A stretch of 64,000 nt of DNA from Strigamia acuminata (lineage: Eukaryota; Arthropoda; Chilopoda; Geophilomorpha; Linotaeniidae), in assembly GCA_949358305.1 (NCBI GenBank), contig OX442315.1, positions 5,022,001 through 5,086,000 on the forward strand, in the 5' to 3' direction. Shown here piece after piece: positions 37,426 through 47,891 of this stretch. A program made the position numbers and the translations under genes. The notes under the pieces are model-generated. The model had not been told where the DNA came from. It made no database searches and saw only the letters and a list, made by a program, of their open reading frames with translations. The stretch's first letter is position 1; each line of letters starts with the position of its first letter.

Positions 37426-40251
37426 ATGGAGCTCCGAAACACGTGGGGAGCGCTCAGCCCCGCATGCATAGTGCGAGCGGGCATTTATCGAGGCGTACTG
37501 CCCGATTTTCTGCGCCGCTGCTTTGGCGAAGATGCCAATCCATATCGCATTCGCGTATTATTTTCGCGCGCCCTCGCCAAGCGATGGGTAAATGACTGCT
37601 CTCTCCTGGACGCATTTCCGGAGTCGGTTCGAGCTGTTGTCGCTGCAGAGTTAGCTCGCAGCGACGACCCAAAGTCACCAATCTTCCACCCGGCGCTGTC
37701 GAGCCAATACTCCGGCAGGCCAGTGGAGGAACATGTGTTGTTCGCGTGGCAAGCGGCCGAGACCGAGGAGGCCCGCGAAGAAGTGTATCAACACTACCGC
37801 CAGCAGCTAATCGACACTGCGCCGGCGGTTGCAGAGCGTATTTTGCAAGACGACGGGATGAGCACCGCCGATATACATCTGTGGTGCGAGCAGATTCGGC
37901 AGGGGGAAGTTACGCCACAGTGGCGACCGAGAATGGGGATTCTCACGTCACAAGCTGAAATGTGGCAACTCCACTATTTGGGAATTCTCGGCCCCAAGTA
38001 TAATTTCCCAAGGAAGCGCAAGCGCTCCAAGGGAACCGGGGGCAGCGAATCGCGCTCCCCGGGACGGTCGAAGAAACAGTGCGTCGAACAGCACTCGACC
38101 GTCAACGATGGAGCGGGAACGTCAGCGCAGCCACCGCGCGACTCCGCAAATTACACCAGACCAAGGGTGTTCGTCAACCGTCAGATGAAAGACGGTAAAG
38201 AGACTCGAGAAGTCTGGATTTCGGGCGACGAAGAGCGAGTCTCTCGTCCCCGTGTCGGCAGACATCCGCTGACTCACCGTGAGCAGCGGAAACGAGACCG
38301 CAAAGAGCGGTATTTCGCTCGCTGCGAGGCGCGGGGAATTCCCCTTCCCGAACACGCTCTCAAAGCAATCGAAGCGAAGGAAGCGAGAGAGGCACGATCG
38401 AAGTCGAGTGGCAGATCTTCCGGGGAGCGTCGCGTCCTAGCGCCAGACACGCGGGACCTTCGCGAGATCATCACTCAGATGAAACGCAAGAAATTGTCGC
38501 GTTTCGACCCCGCGATGCAATTCGCCCGCAAGATGGGCGTCGTCGAGGATGGTACCGTGATTCCACACGAAGTGGCACGGTGGTTGAGCGAGTATGTGAA
38601 TTCGCGACCCACGGCCGTCGTTCCGCCGACGAGCACCGTCACGCCCGCTCCGGCGCCTCAAGTCACGACGACTGAGGCGCAAGCAACGTTGCCACCGCCA
38701 GCACAACAGTCTTTGACGTTGCTGTTGCCGACGCAACCATCGGCGTCGCAACCACTGCCGGCACAGCAGTCCTTGACGCTGCCGCCGCCGACGCAGCCGC
38801 CGCCGCCGCCACCGATGCCGGGCTCGAGCGTCACGCCGAACCCGACCATCGACGCCTCCGTGATGTTGCCCGTGCACCAGAGCATTGCGCGGGAATGTCA
38901 TAACGCCCGCTTCGGAGAATATTACCCGAGCAAGGCAAGACACGACCGCACCGCGATGTGGTATGAACAGCGTGACGAAAACGCACGGCTGGCTCGAGAA
39001 GCAGCCAATCCATCGATCGAAGAGCTCTTGGCCTTCGCATTTGTGATGGAGGACCCGAGGGCCGCCGCCGCTGCTCTGCAGGGCGCCGACGTCACTCAGC
39101 GCCATTTCATCGAGTGGGGGATTTCGATGATGCGGCACCACTCGCGCGCGTTCGCTGCAGATCCTGATCGCAGCAACCCTGTAAATCGGCGCAGTCTACA
39201 GCTGGCTTTGACGAAAATCATGGTCCAGTTATTGACCCCCTCGCTCTTTGGGGTCGGACGACAAGCGATGGCCTGTTGGTCCGTAGTAGACAGAGAGGGT
39301 GTGCAGATACCTCGCGCACTCGTTGGGGAATGGAGCGCCATTCTCCCCAACCCGGCGATGACTCGCTTCGAGCTGACCCGGGACGTGGTGAACCCCGAAT
39401 GGGAGGGGTATAAGTTGCGGAGCATGGCCTTCCGCCACGCCGTTACCACGTGGGAGCCAACACCGTCAGCGCAGTCACACGCAATGATGGTCACGAGTGA
39501 AGAGCCGATGGAGAGCGACGCCGCCTCTTCGACTGCTTCACGTGGAGCCCCAACTCCACCTCCGCCGCCGCCACCGATGCCACCAGCGGCGACACCACAG
39601 ACACCCGTCCTATCAAATGCGGCGGGTAAGCCCAGACGCCTACTGTGCCGGACGCCGCCAACGATGTCCGCCGCTCGCCAGAGCCTGACGCCTCCCGCAG
39701 CCCAAGAAGCGCGGGAAGAGACTGTCCAGCAGGCAGTGGTTTCGAAGAGCGCCAAGCCAGCGAAAGCGGCGAAGCCTCCGACAAACTACTATGAGAAGTT
39801 ATGCGACGAGTTCTCTCAACTGTCGATGACGACAGAGACGCGAAAATTCATCCTCGCTCAGAGAGACAAGGGGAAATCGGTTTTCGTTTGGTTGCACAAC
39901 CAGGTGCGCCAGACCACCGATTTGATCCTCCATCAGCGTTTGCTGAGGGCCCACCGTGCGCCTCGAACGGCCGCGGAGGCGAACGCGATCCGGCACACCA
40001 ATTCCGGGTTTTCGGCGTTCATTCCGCGGGTTTGGCTGCATGAGAGGAGACGTGCCCCGTACGAGCCAGCCGGCGGCCACGCTTTGTGCTTCATTTCCGA
40101 GCACGAGGACCCCCGCGACCAGTCTTCAGCTTTGGTTGGAGATCTGGTTTTGCCGCCCGGCGTTGTGCCGCCCGGCGCTGAGCCGCCCGTCCCTGGAGTG
40201 AGTTTCGCCCAGGCGATGGATCCAGCGTCGGGTCCCAGCAAGAAGGATTGA
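37426..40251 (+). CDS. ORF3 of E2: long Pro/Ala-rich protein of unknown function
   Basis: 941 residues from the ATG that follows the candidate splice acceptor. The frame is open back to 37249, and an upstream ATG at 37264 would add 54 residues with a hydrophobic stretch that is probably just the translated pyrimidine tract. The N-terminal 200 residues look globular (starting MELRNTWGALSPACIVRAG). Basic stretches follow (EQRKRDRKERYFARCEARG). Then come Pro/Gln/Thr-rich linkers with PPPPPPMPG-type runs, a second globular, helix-rich block (about residues 530-690 from the ATG) and a third (about 780-890). No signal peptide, transmembrane helix after the ATG, cysteine cluster or envelope motif is seen. 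GC content is clearly higher than in pol. I recognise no family. It sits 63 nt before the 3' LTR region and shares no obvious sequence with the A/B ORF3. Confidence 0.75.
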   Translation: MELRNTWGALSPACIVRAGIYRGVLPDFLRRCFGEDANPYRIRVLFSRALAKRWVNDCSLLDAFPESVRAVVAAELARSDDPKSPIFHPALSSQYSGRPVEEHVLFAWQAAETEEAREEVYQHYRQQLIDTAPAVAERILQDDGMSTADIHLWCEQIRQGEVTPQWRPRMGILTSQAEMWQLHYLGILGPKYNFPRKRKRSKGTGGSESRSPGRSKKQCVEQHSTVNDGAGTSAQPPRDSANYTRPRVFVNRQMKDGKETREVWISGDEERVSRPRVGRHPLTHREQRKRDRKERYFARCEARGIPLPEHALKAIEAKEAREARSKSSGRSSGERRVLAPDTRDLREIITQMKRKKLSRFDPAMQFARKMGVVEDGTVIPHEVARWLSEYVNSRPTAVVPPTSTVTPAPAPQVTTTEAQATLPPPAQQSLTLLLPTQPSASQPLPAQQSLTLPPPTQPPPPPPMPGSSVTPNPTIDASVMLPVHQSIARECHNARFGEYYPSKARHDRTAMWYEQRDENARLAREAANPSIEELLAFAFVMEDPRAAAAALQGADVTQRHFIEWGISMMRHHSRAFAADPDRSNPVNRRSLQLALTKIMVQLLTPSLFGVGRQAMACWSVVDREGVQIPRALVGEWSAILPNPAMTRFELTRDVVNPEWEGYKLRSMAFRHAVTTWEPTPSAQSHAMMVTSEEPMESDAASSTASRGAPTPPPPPPPMPPAATPQTPVLSNAAGKPRRLLCRTPPTMSAARQSLTPPAAQEAREETVQQAVVSKSAKPAKAAKPPTNYYEKLCDEFSQLSMTTETRKFILAQRDKGKSVFVWLHNQVRQTTDLILHQRLLRAHRAPRTAAEANAIRHTNSGFSAFIPRVWLHERRRAPYEPAGGHALCFISEHEDPRDQSSALVGDLVLPPGVVPPGAEPPVPGVSFAQAMDPASGPSKKD

Positions 40252-40276
40252 TCGCTCCGAACACCGGCGGTCAGAG

Positions 40277-40290
40277 CTGGGAGGGGGACG
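40277..40290 (+). promoter_or_regulatory. Polypurine tract of E2
   Basis: GCTGGGAGGGGGACG immediately upstream of the 3' LTR. Confidence 0.7.
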
Positions 40291-41289
40291 TGTGGTGACC
40301 CGACTGGGGTGGGGCACGAAGAGTTTCTCTCGTGGCCTACATACGGGTAAAGAGGGGGAGTCGCACGCGCGCCTCCCTTCCCTCAGAGCATTGACATCCA
40401 GTCAATGGACGGGCGTCTGCCCTGGGGGAGTGGGGGAGATTCGTCTTCTCCACCATTGGGTGGCTTTAGTCACCTGTCACCCCCCGCTTTGTGCAAAGGA
40501 ATTCGCCTTGCACTGAGCGGGCAGAACCAACACAAAAATCAACCAAGATACACGTAAAAGCCAAACGTCCTAAAACGATCAAGCCTAAGTACAAAGACTT
40601 CAGGAGTGACCCAGGACAAGGGACTTTCAACGTGAGTACGATTGATTTGTGTTAACCTCCGCAGAGTAACCTGCGAAACAAGATTACCACACTATTTTAG
40701 CAAGCCAGCTAGAAATAGTAAACCTACTCCAATTTAGCGAGTTGTGCAGACAAACGGTCGCACAAGCCTAAATTGCAGTAACCACGACGAGTGTTCCCGC
40801 CGCTGTGTGTATCGCCGGGAACCACCAAGCGTCCGCCGCTGTGTGATCGCCGGACACCTAAACAAAACCCTAAACCTAGACAACAGACCAGAAGTAAGAC
40901 CTTTTAGGCATTCACTCGCGCCCGACCAGCGTGAGCCCGAAGGACCGAACGAGAAACGTGAGACGAGGACGCCATTCATTGCCACGCCGGCCCAAGACGA
41001 CACCACGTTGCCACGCGGACGCCATCTTGGATCCAGAGCGCCAACAAAGGACGACCTCGACCAGTTTCCCGCCAACTTCACACACCCCAACCTTTTACCT
41101 TTTTATTCCCTTACATATTTTATCCCTTTTACCTGTACATTCCCGTATAATAAATACATTTATTATATTTACCATTTTACATTGTTTGCCGTTTCACATT
41201 ATTTGGGTAACCGCTTGAGTAAAGCGGTATTGCGAGATTAGAGAGTGACTCATACCACGAGTTAGCGACAGTTAGAGTTGAGCGCGACA
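40291..41289 (+). repeat. 3' LTR of E2 (999 bp)
   Basis: Same length as 27808-28806 with one difference noticed. Followed by the target duplication GCCT. Confidence 0.95.
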
Positions 41290-43685
41290 GCCTGAGCATG
41301 ATAAGTGCTCGTATGAGCCGGTCGGATATGATAAGTTTCGCAATATTCATTATAAATATCTGAAACGAATTGTTTCCCATTATCACTAACAATCTTCTTT
41401 GGGTGACCCCAACGATTTGCAACAGATCTTAATTCTTGAACGCAATTAGCGCTCGTGGCTTTGGTTAAAGCTTTAATCTCTACAAATTTTGTACAATTGT
41501 CAATTATGACGAAGACGTACTGGTTTTGGGATCTCCCAGCTGGTTTAGGCCCCATTAAGTCCATATTAATATGTTCCCAAGGGTTGGTCATGTTATGAGG
41601 TACGTAAGGACCTGCACGCTTTTTCTGCTGATCCGGTTTGTATTGACTACAATGTGGGCAGCTTTTAACGTAATTTCTTACGCTTCGGCTCATTCCAGGC
41701 CAATAATATATCAATCGAGTTTTCTCGAGAGTTTTACTCATGCCTGCGTGGCCGCTCAAGGGGTGACCATGACAGGCAAAAAGCACTCGCTTTATGAGTG
41801 AACTGGGAACAACCGCTTTGAAGCTGTTACCAGAGTCGTTGAGCTCTTCTTCAAATGAAGGATTAAAGAAAATGATCATTTGATCGCCATCATCTTCCTT
41901 TTTGTCCAAACAATAGTTTCTAACTTTGTTTTTCCATTCTTTTATTTCCGATTTCGGAATTCCAACAATTCTGTCGAATAAAAGATACTCTCGAATGCGT
42001 TTACATTCAGTGTCGACTCACTGCGCATCAATTATTTCCCTTCTTGTAGGTGGGACTTCTTTTATCACATCTGTGAGAGCACTATACAAAGTTTCTTGTA
42101 TCTCCTCCCCCTCCCTTTCTTCAGAATATTCTTTAGAATTTTCTGAAAAATGGACACGAACATTTGCTAAATATTCTGACTTTCTTGGAGCACGATTCAA
42201 AGAAATCGAAGGATTGCCGTCCCATTCTGGCCAATACTGATTTATTTCGATTGGTTCCACATGATCGCGAAGAGGAATGTCTTCCTCTCCTAATGGAGCT
42301 CTTGAGAGTGCGTCTGCAACTTGGTTGTAAGCACCCTTTCGAAATATAATCTTGAAAGCACCACATTGGATTCTTAAGGCCCATCGGCCAAATTTTCCAG
42401 ATGGCTCCGGCGTTCGCATGAGCCATTTTAATGCTTCGGCATCCGACTCGAGTGTGAACGTACCATATTCTAAATACGGTTTAAAACGATCAATAGCCCA
42501 TACGACTGCGAGGCATTCGAGTTCTGGCGTTGTGTAACGCTTCTCCGCTCCTCTCAGTACTCTGCTTGCGTAAGCTACAGGTCTGGCTGCCGTACCAGTT
42601 TTCTTTTTGTCTTTATCTAAAAGATCAACATCTTGGCAGATGACAGCTCCTAAGCCTTTGTGAGATGCGTCAGTCATGACTACGAAAGGTTTGGACATGT
42701 CTGGTTTGTGCAGACAATTATCATTACAAAGCAGCGCTTTAACTTTATTAAAAGCTTCAGTTTGAGCATCTCCCCATTCAAATGGAGTTTTCTCATTCAT
42801 CATACATGTGTATGGCGCAGCAATGGCTCCGTGATTAGGAACGAACTTCCTAAAGAAATTTGTCATTCCATGAAACCGTTGAATGTCTTTAGCACATGTC
42901 GGAGTCGGAAATTTCATAATTGCAGAAATTTTATCGGGATCTCCATATAAACCGTCAGGTTTAATCCAATGTCCTAAGAACTTAAGTTCTGTTCTTCCAA
43001 AACGAGATTTCGCTTTATTGATCGTCATATTAGCTTTATTAAGCTTTTCCAACACGTCTCGGACATGAATGAGATGTTCATCCCAAGTATTCGAATAGAC
43101 AATTACGTCGTCTAAATAAACTAACGCGTAGTTTTGCAATGCTGAGCCCAAAACGCCTTCCATCAGTCGTTGGAAAGTGCAAGGAGCATTACAAAGTCCA
43201 AATGGCATTCGCACAAATTGATAAGGGCCATTTGGCGTATAAAAAGCCGTCTTTGGACGATCTTCTTTACACATCTCGACTTGGTAATAACCTTTAACAA
43301 GGTCAATGGATGTGAAATACCTTCCTGGTCCAGTATTATGCAAAAGCAGATCTATACTGGGCATCTGTATCACATCTGGCTCGGTGATTGCATTCAACCA
43401 CCTGTAGTCGATACACATTCTGTACGTACCATCAGGTTTCGCGACAATTACAGGATGGCTAATAAATGGCCCGGTGGCCTTTTCAATTAGTCCATCTTGT
43501 TCTAGTTCAGCAACTAATTTGGACATAATGGCTCTCTTGGCCGGATTGTACATACGGTACTGCATTCTGGGCAATGAATGCCCTTCTTTAAACTTAATAC
43601 GATGTTGTGTAACATTCGTACACCCAACTTGATCACGAAATACATTAGATACTGCATTGACCACTTCTCGAAGGAGTGCAATCAC
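41290..43685 (-). pseudogene. Pol 5' portion (RT, RNase H, integrase N-terminus) of right A copy, with nonsense mutation
   Basis: Matches 1335-3730 of the left copy. RT and RNase H are open (YLDD, MTDAS). Between RNase H and integrase, codon TTA (Leu, in the DAQLVD context) is TGA at 42016-42018, which ends the frame. Beyond it the integrase HHCC finger and most of the DDE core are readable up to the E2 insertion at 41290, which separates Asp 1 and Asp 2 from the catalytic Glu. Like the left copy, RT is out of frame with the protease because of the shared 17-nt deletion. Confidence 0.9.
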
Positions 43686-44223
43686 TACCTTCGACTAACT
43701 TCTCATCCCATTCTAAAACGGGTGCATCGGATAATTCAGTTGAATCAGCGGCCGACGCAAGTTCTTCTAAATACTCGAAAGTGATTCGATTTAGAGGTGC
43801 CATCGCAAAATTATCTTCTTCCGACACATAAGGGGCGGACCAAGTAGGTTTATCAGCACAAGAGAACTCTTGGAGATGTGGATGCGTGCTAATCTTTTGT
43901 CGACGCATGAAATTGTGTCCAAGTATCAATCCACAAACACGTTTTGCCAAAACGATGAAATTCATCGGCGTGAATTCATCAGCCCATTGTACGCACAAAG
44001 TTATTTGTCCGACTGGTTTGTGTGCTACACCCACAGCATTAACCAACATATTTCGGGGTGCCTCTTGTAGAAATTCAGGCAGAGCTTGAGTTTCCGACAA
44101 AAGCTGTTCCCCAATATAACATTGAGAAGCTCCTGTATCCATGAGCGCATTGTAGGTGAGCCCACCAATTGTGACTTTCATTCGAGGATCGTCTTTATTA
44201 TTACCCAAAGTAATATTGTGCAA
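43645..44223 (-). CDS. Protease segment of pol, right A copy (frameshifted)
   Basis: Identical in length to the left copy's protease piece and apparently identical in translated sequence. It carries the MDTGAS motif and the same lesions at both ends (TAA plus 2-nt loss upstream, 17-nt deletion downstream). The shared lesions show that both copies descend from one already defective element. Confidence 0.85.
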   Translation of the reverse strand: MHNITLGNNKDDPRMKVTIGGLTYNALMDTGASQCYIGEQLLSETQALPEFLQEAPRNMLVNAVGVAHKPVGQITLCVQWADEFTPMNFIVLAKRVCGLILGHNFMRRQKISTHPHLQEFSCADKPTWSAPYVSEEDNFAMAPLNRITFEYLEELASAADSTELSDAPVLEWDEKLVEGSDCTPSRSGQCSI

Positions 44224-44429
44224 ATTATTGCTTCCTATGACTGTTGAGTCGTCGAGGTCTACAAAATTTCTTCGTATACCACTTATGTGGAAATAATGTC
44301 AAATTCTTGAATTGCTCCTTCATCTTTTATAGATTTTCATCTACTCCACCGCTATGACTAGTGGCTTCTTCAAGAAAGGTAGTTTCTACGTCCATGAACA
44401 AAGAGTCCGACATAGCATCAGCTATTTCT

Positions 44430-44470
44430 GGGGGCTGAATGATTTCTTCATCCCCCGGATCTAGTTTTTT
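44430..44470 (-). promoter_or_regulatory. Predicted -1 frameshift signal, gag/pol, right A copy
   Basis: Same heptamer (44470-44464), TAG, 7-nt spacer and GGGGG/CCCCC stem as in the left A copy. Confidence 0.8.
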
Positions 44471-46773
44471 GCACTAGAATCAGTTGAATCGTTAGATTCG
44501 GGTTTAGCCAATTGCTTGACTATCTCAGCTAATTGATTAGTGAGCGTCGACTGTAACTTATTCTCAAAATTGTTAAATTTGGAATCAAGTTTCGCATCTA
44601 GTGTTGCATCCAACACTTCTTGTGTTACCCAATTAGGTTTACGCTTAGCAGAAGGATCCAAAGTTGGATTATCTGGGGCATTTTGTTTCTGAATGTCTTC
44701 AGACTTAAAATTCGAACGAGGTTTTAAATCTGGACATTCTCGTCGGAAATGTCCGGGTTTCTTACAATTAAAGCAAACCATTTGTCCCCTCCTGTTGGGG
44801 TCTACTACACCATTTACTGCGTAAATTAGTTCACATTTTTCGGGCAACTCATCTGTACAGAAATTAATCTGTTCATCCGATTCCAAAGTCAGGGACTTGG
44901 CGTTATTTTTAGGTTGCGAACGAGTGTCCGGTTTCCTAGGTGGGAAAACGACTGGATCGATTACTCTCACCCCATTGGCTGTACGGCTGTACAGTCCTTT
45001 CTTCTTCGTAATAGCATTATAAATGTCTATGAAGGGAAGTTCATCTAAACCTTGTGTGTGCAAGAGAAGATCGTTGGCGGGAGTAATGCTCCCCAAAAAT
45101 ATACTCGCAGCTCCCTGAGAGTTGAGGTTATCTTGTAATAACCAGAGTTGGTAAAACTTATGTGTATAATCATACAAGTTTTCTGATTCGAGCTGTCTTA
45201 ACTTAGTTAATTGGGTTGTTCGTTCCAAACACGTGGCAACAAACCTTCCTCTAAACGCTTTTTCAAACGTATCCCAATTATGAAAGTCGTCTCGTCTCTC
45301 TTGAAACCAACTATATGCGAGGTCGGTTAAGTAACCAGCCACGCTTTTTACTAACATTTCATCGAGTGAAATATTTCGCAGAAACGCAACGTTTCGAATT
45401 ATACTGAGGAAGCGCTCGCTTTCTTCAGTTTTACCCGAAAATACAGGTATGTCGGGGGGTTTCAAACTTATAGTTTGGGGTGTTGCAGGTGTGGAGCTCT
45501 TTCCTGCTTGGGCTAGTTTATGCATATTTAATGAAATAGTAGCTAAGTCGTCCGCTGACATCCCAAAACTACTAGTGGGTCGCGAATTATCATTCGTCGA
45601 ACCATTGTTAGAATGACTCGAATTATTTTGACTAGAGCCGTTAAAATTATTGGGGTTGAAATTATTCGACCCTCCTGGATTTTGTCTACCTTGATGGCCA
45701 AAATTCGAATGATTATTCGGTCCACCTTGGTTGCCAAAATTCGAATGATTATTCGATCCACTGGGATTTTGTCTTCTCTGGTTACCAAAGTTGGAATGAT
45801 TATTCGCTCCACCTTGGTTTCCAAAGTTCGAATGATTATTCGAATTTCCCTGATAACCTTGGTTCGAAAAATTATTCGATTGGTTCTGATTGCCAGGTTG
45901 TGAATAGTTATTCCACTGGCCTTGATTACCGGAACTTGAACAGTTATTCGGATTATTTAAGTTATTTAAGTTCGGCTGAACTGGATAACTTCCTTGCGAT
46001 ACAGGCAATTGGTTTGGAATATTATTATTTCCAGGAAAGGGATTCAAACGATTGTTTGGATCGACTACCCCTCTTAATTGAGAGCTTAAGTCGCTATTTA
46101 AACCATGAATGGGTTCAGCAGCAAGATTCGGACAACTGTTGGCTCCATTCGGAAAACCAGGATTCGGGTTTTTATTATTATTAAGACCCATAAATCTTCT
46201 TTTATGAGAAGCAACAAGCGGATTATTAATTCGCTGATGAAACGCTTGTTCAAAACTACCGGGTGTAGGATTCTGTTGATCCCAACGAGATTTCCGATTG
46301 GTCGTCGAAGGTCCTGTCGTTTTCTGTCGATACCGAGTGATCGGAGTCGACGGATTCAAACCAGGATCTGTCGGTCCCTGATTACGTGGAGTCTGTGATC
46401 TAGAACTAGAATGCTCCGACGGGTCTCGATGTGTATTAACAAAATCCAAAACTTCGGCCATTGATCCAAATTGAATTGGATTCAAGCAATAATCCCGACA
46501 AATGAAAAGTCCAGCTGGACCTAAATGTGATCCGTCTTGTGGACGATTCATTTCCTCCACGGGGGTAGGATCAGCGACTTCTACAATAGGATCGATAATG
46601 GCGACTGGGTCAGTTGGTTCATTTGAAACATTATTATCGTCCACGTGGTTTTCCACGACATTCACTGTTTCCGTTTCATCTGGAACGGGTGCAAATCCGG
46701 CTAAATTAATTCCACCGGTCAAACATGTTCTTTCCTTACCACGGGTATTCATCGAATGCTGGTTACTAGTCAT
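44461..46773 (-). CDS. Gag structural protein, right A copy
   Basis: 770 residues, full length and open. It differs from the left copy at only a few residues that I noticed: Gly to Ser in VKGVAGY, Met to Val in NGMRVID, Glu to Lys in LPEECEL. The Asn-rich repeats and the CCHC knuckle (CFNCKKPGHFRREC) are retained. The start was chosen by the same homology argument as for the left copy. Confidence 0.92.
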   Translation of the reverse strand: MTSNQHSMNTRGKERTCLTGGINLAGFAPVPDETETVNVVENHVDDNNVSNEPTDPVAIIDPIVEVADPTPVEEMNRPQDGSHLGPAGLFICRDYCLNPIQFGSMAEVLDFVNTHRDPSEHSSSRSQTPRNQGPTDPGLNPSTPITRYRQKTTGPSTTNRKSRWDQQNPTPGSFEQAFHQRINNPLVASHKRRFMGLNNNKNPNPGFPNGANSCPNLAAEPIHGLNSDLSSQLRGVVDPNNRLNPFPGNNNIPNQLPVSQGSYPVQPNLNNLNNPNNCSSSGNQGQWNNYSQPGNQNQSNNFSNQGYQGNSNNHSNFGNQGGANNHSNFGNQRRQNPSGSNNHSNFGNQGGPNNHSNFGHQGRQNPGGSNNFNPNNFNGSSQNNSSHSNNGSTNDNSRPTSSFGMSADDLATISLNMHKLAQAGKSSTPATPQTISLKPPDIPVFSGKTEESERFLSIIRNVAFLRNISLDEMLVKSVAGYLTDLAYSWFQERRDDFHNWDTFEKAFRGRFVATCLERTTQLTKLRQLESENLYDYTHKFYQLWLLQDNLNSQGAASIFLGSITPANDLLLHTQGLDELPFIDIYNAITKKKGLYSRTANGVRVIDPVVFPPRKPDTRSQPKNNAKSLTLESDEQINFCTDELPEKCELIYAVNGVVDPNRRGQMVCFNCKKPGHFRRECPDLKPRSNFKSEDIQKQNAPDNPTLDPSAKRKPNWVTQEVLDATLDAKLDSKFNNFENKLQSTLTNQLAEIVKQLAKPESNDSTDSSAKN

Positions 46774-47871
46774 CTTTTTAATTGAAATCAAAATTCCAAA
46801 AAAATTCACAAATAAACGAAGAAGTCACAAGCGATCTGGAAGGTTGCAAACGAAGCAATGGTTTCACTGGGTCGTTCTGGGTTTCAAATACCTCTGTAAA
46901 CCTCCCTGATTGGTCGAACTTCAAACGTTAGTCTCACGAGATTTTAATCTTGTCTGTGATTGATGGATTTCACCTTTTTCGCGGACCCATGATCTAGTCA
47001 GATTACGCAATTATGACGTTGTCAAAAAATAAAAATGGACGATTATCCAATTTCATCAAAAGTATTACTTATTTTCAAAATAAAATCTTATTTAAAAACA
47101 ACTTGAATTTCGCTGAAATTTCGTATAACAAGAGCGCGTGAAATCCTTCGACTAGTACAGCTTTGCTGTAAAGCATTGGTTGCTAGGCAACACAATCAAG
47201 CGAGAATTTCTTCGCCAACATTGGAATGAATTTTCACTCGTAGAGTTTGATTTCAATATCTTGAAATCCAAATTTTGACCGAACATTTTAATGTAAAATC
47301 AAGTATGTAAATAAAATAACTCCTTGAAATAAAATATAAATTTTAATTCCTTCGAAAATGTCAATTTCCTTGTATCTTATTCACGAGAAGAAAGTTAGGT
47401 TTAACTTGAAATCTCAAGTATTTATACAGTTATTAAAAATAATCAGACTACGAATACCTGCCGGAATTCATTTAGAATTCCCGATAAAACTTTGAACTTT
47501 TCGTATTAGGCCCAACCACGTGGTTTCTCGAATCGACGACGGCGAATCGACGTTTCACGGGCGGACGTAACAACGACAAGTTCGGGCAAGATTTTCCAAT
47601 TCTCGTGGTCTAATCATTAGGCCTGACCACGCGGTGGGAAATTATTAGTTTGTTAAAACATACAATTTCTTCGGCGGAAAATCGGAATAAGAGTGGATTA
47701 CACTGCTTATCTTGCAAAGCACTTTAAAACAGAATAAAATATATTAGACACAAATATACATTTCGTTCGAAACTTGTTTTACACACAAAAATCACCGTAA
47801 AAGTTACACTATTCGAATTCACGATAGGCACACAAAAACTTCAAATATTTTATTTAAAATTCAGGCAGCCT
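46774..47871 (-). other. 5' leader (right A copy)
   Basis: Untranslated leader matching 6819-7916 almost base for base. No gene seen. Confidence 0.6.
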
Positions 47872-47889
47872 ATCTCGGTAGAACCTCCA
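47872..47889 (-). promoter_or_regulatory. Primer binding site, tRNA-Gln-like (right A copy)
   Basis: Minus strand TGGAGGTTCTACCGAGAT, two nt from the LTR boundary at 47892. Confidence 0.75.
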
Positions 47890-47891
47890 CT

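Larger units (their letters stand above)
27808..41289 (+). mobile_element. Nested full-length gypsy-like element E2 (13,482 bp)
   Basis: A second lineage, distinct from A/B in LTR, primer site and proteins. It has 999-bp LTRs, a tRNA-Pro-like primer site, gag, pol, a 1.4-kb spacer with structured motifs, a long ORF3, a purine tract and a 4-bp target duplication. It is inserted in the integrase core of the right A copy, just before the codons for the catalytic Glu motif NPTER. Gag, pol and ORF3 are all open, and I saw one LTR difference (T/C in the TACAYGTAAAAG context). It looks young and potentially intact. Confidence 0.95.
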
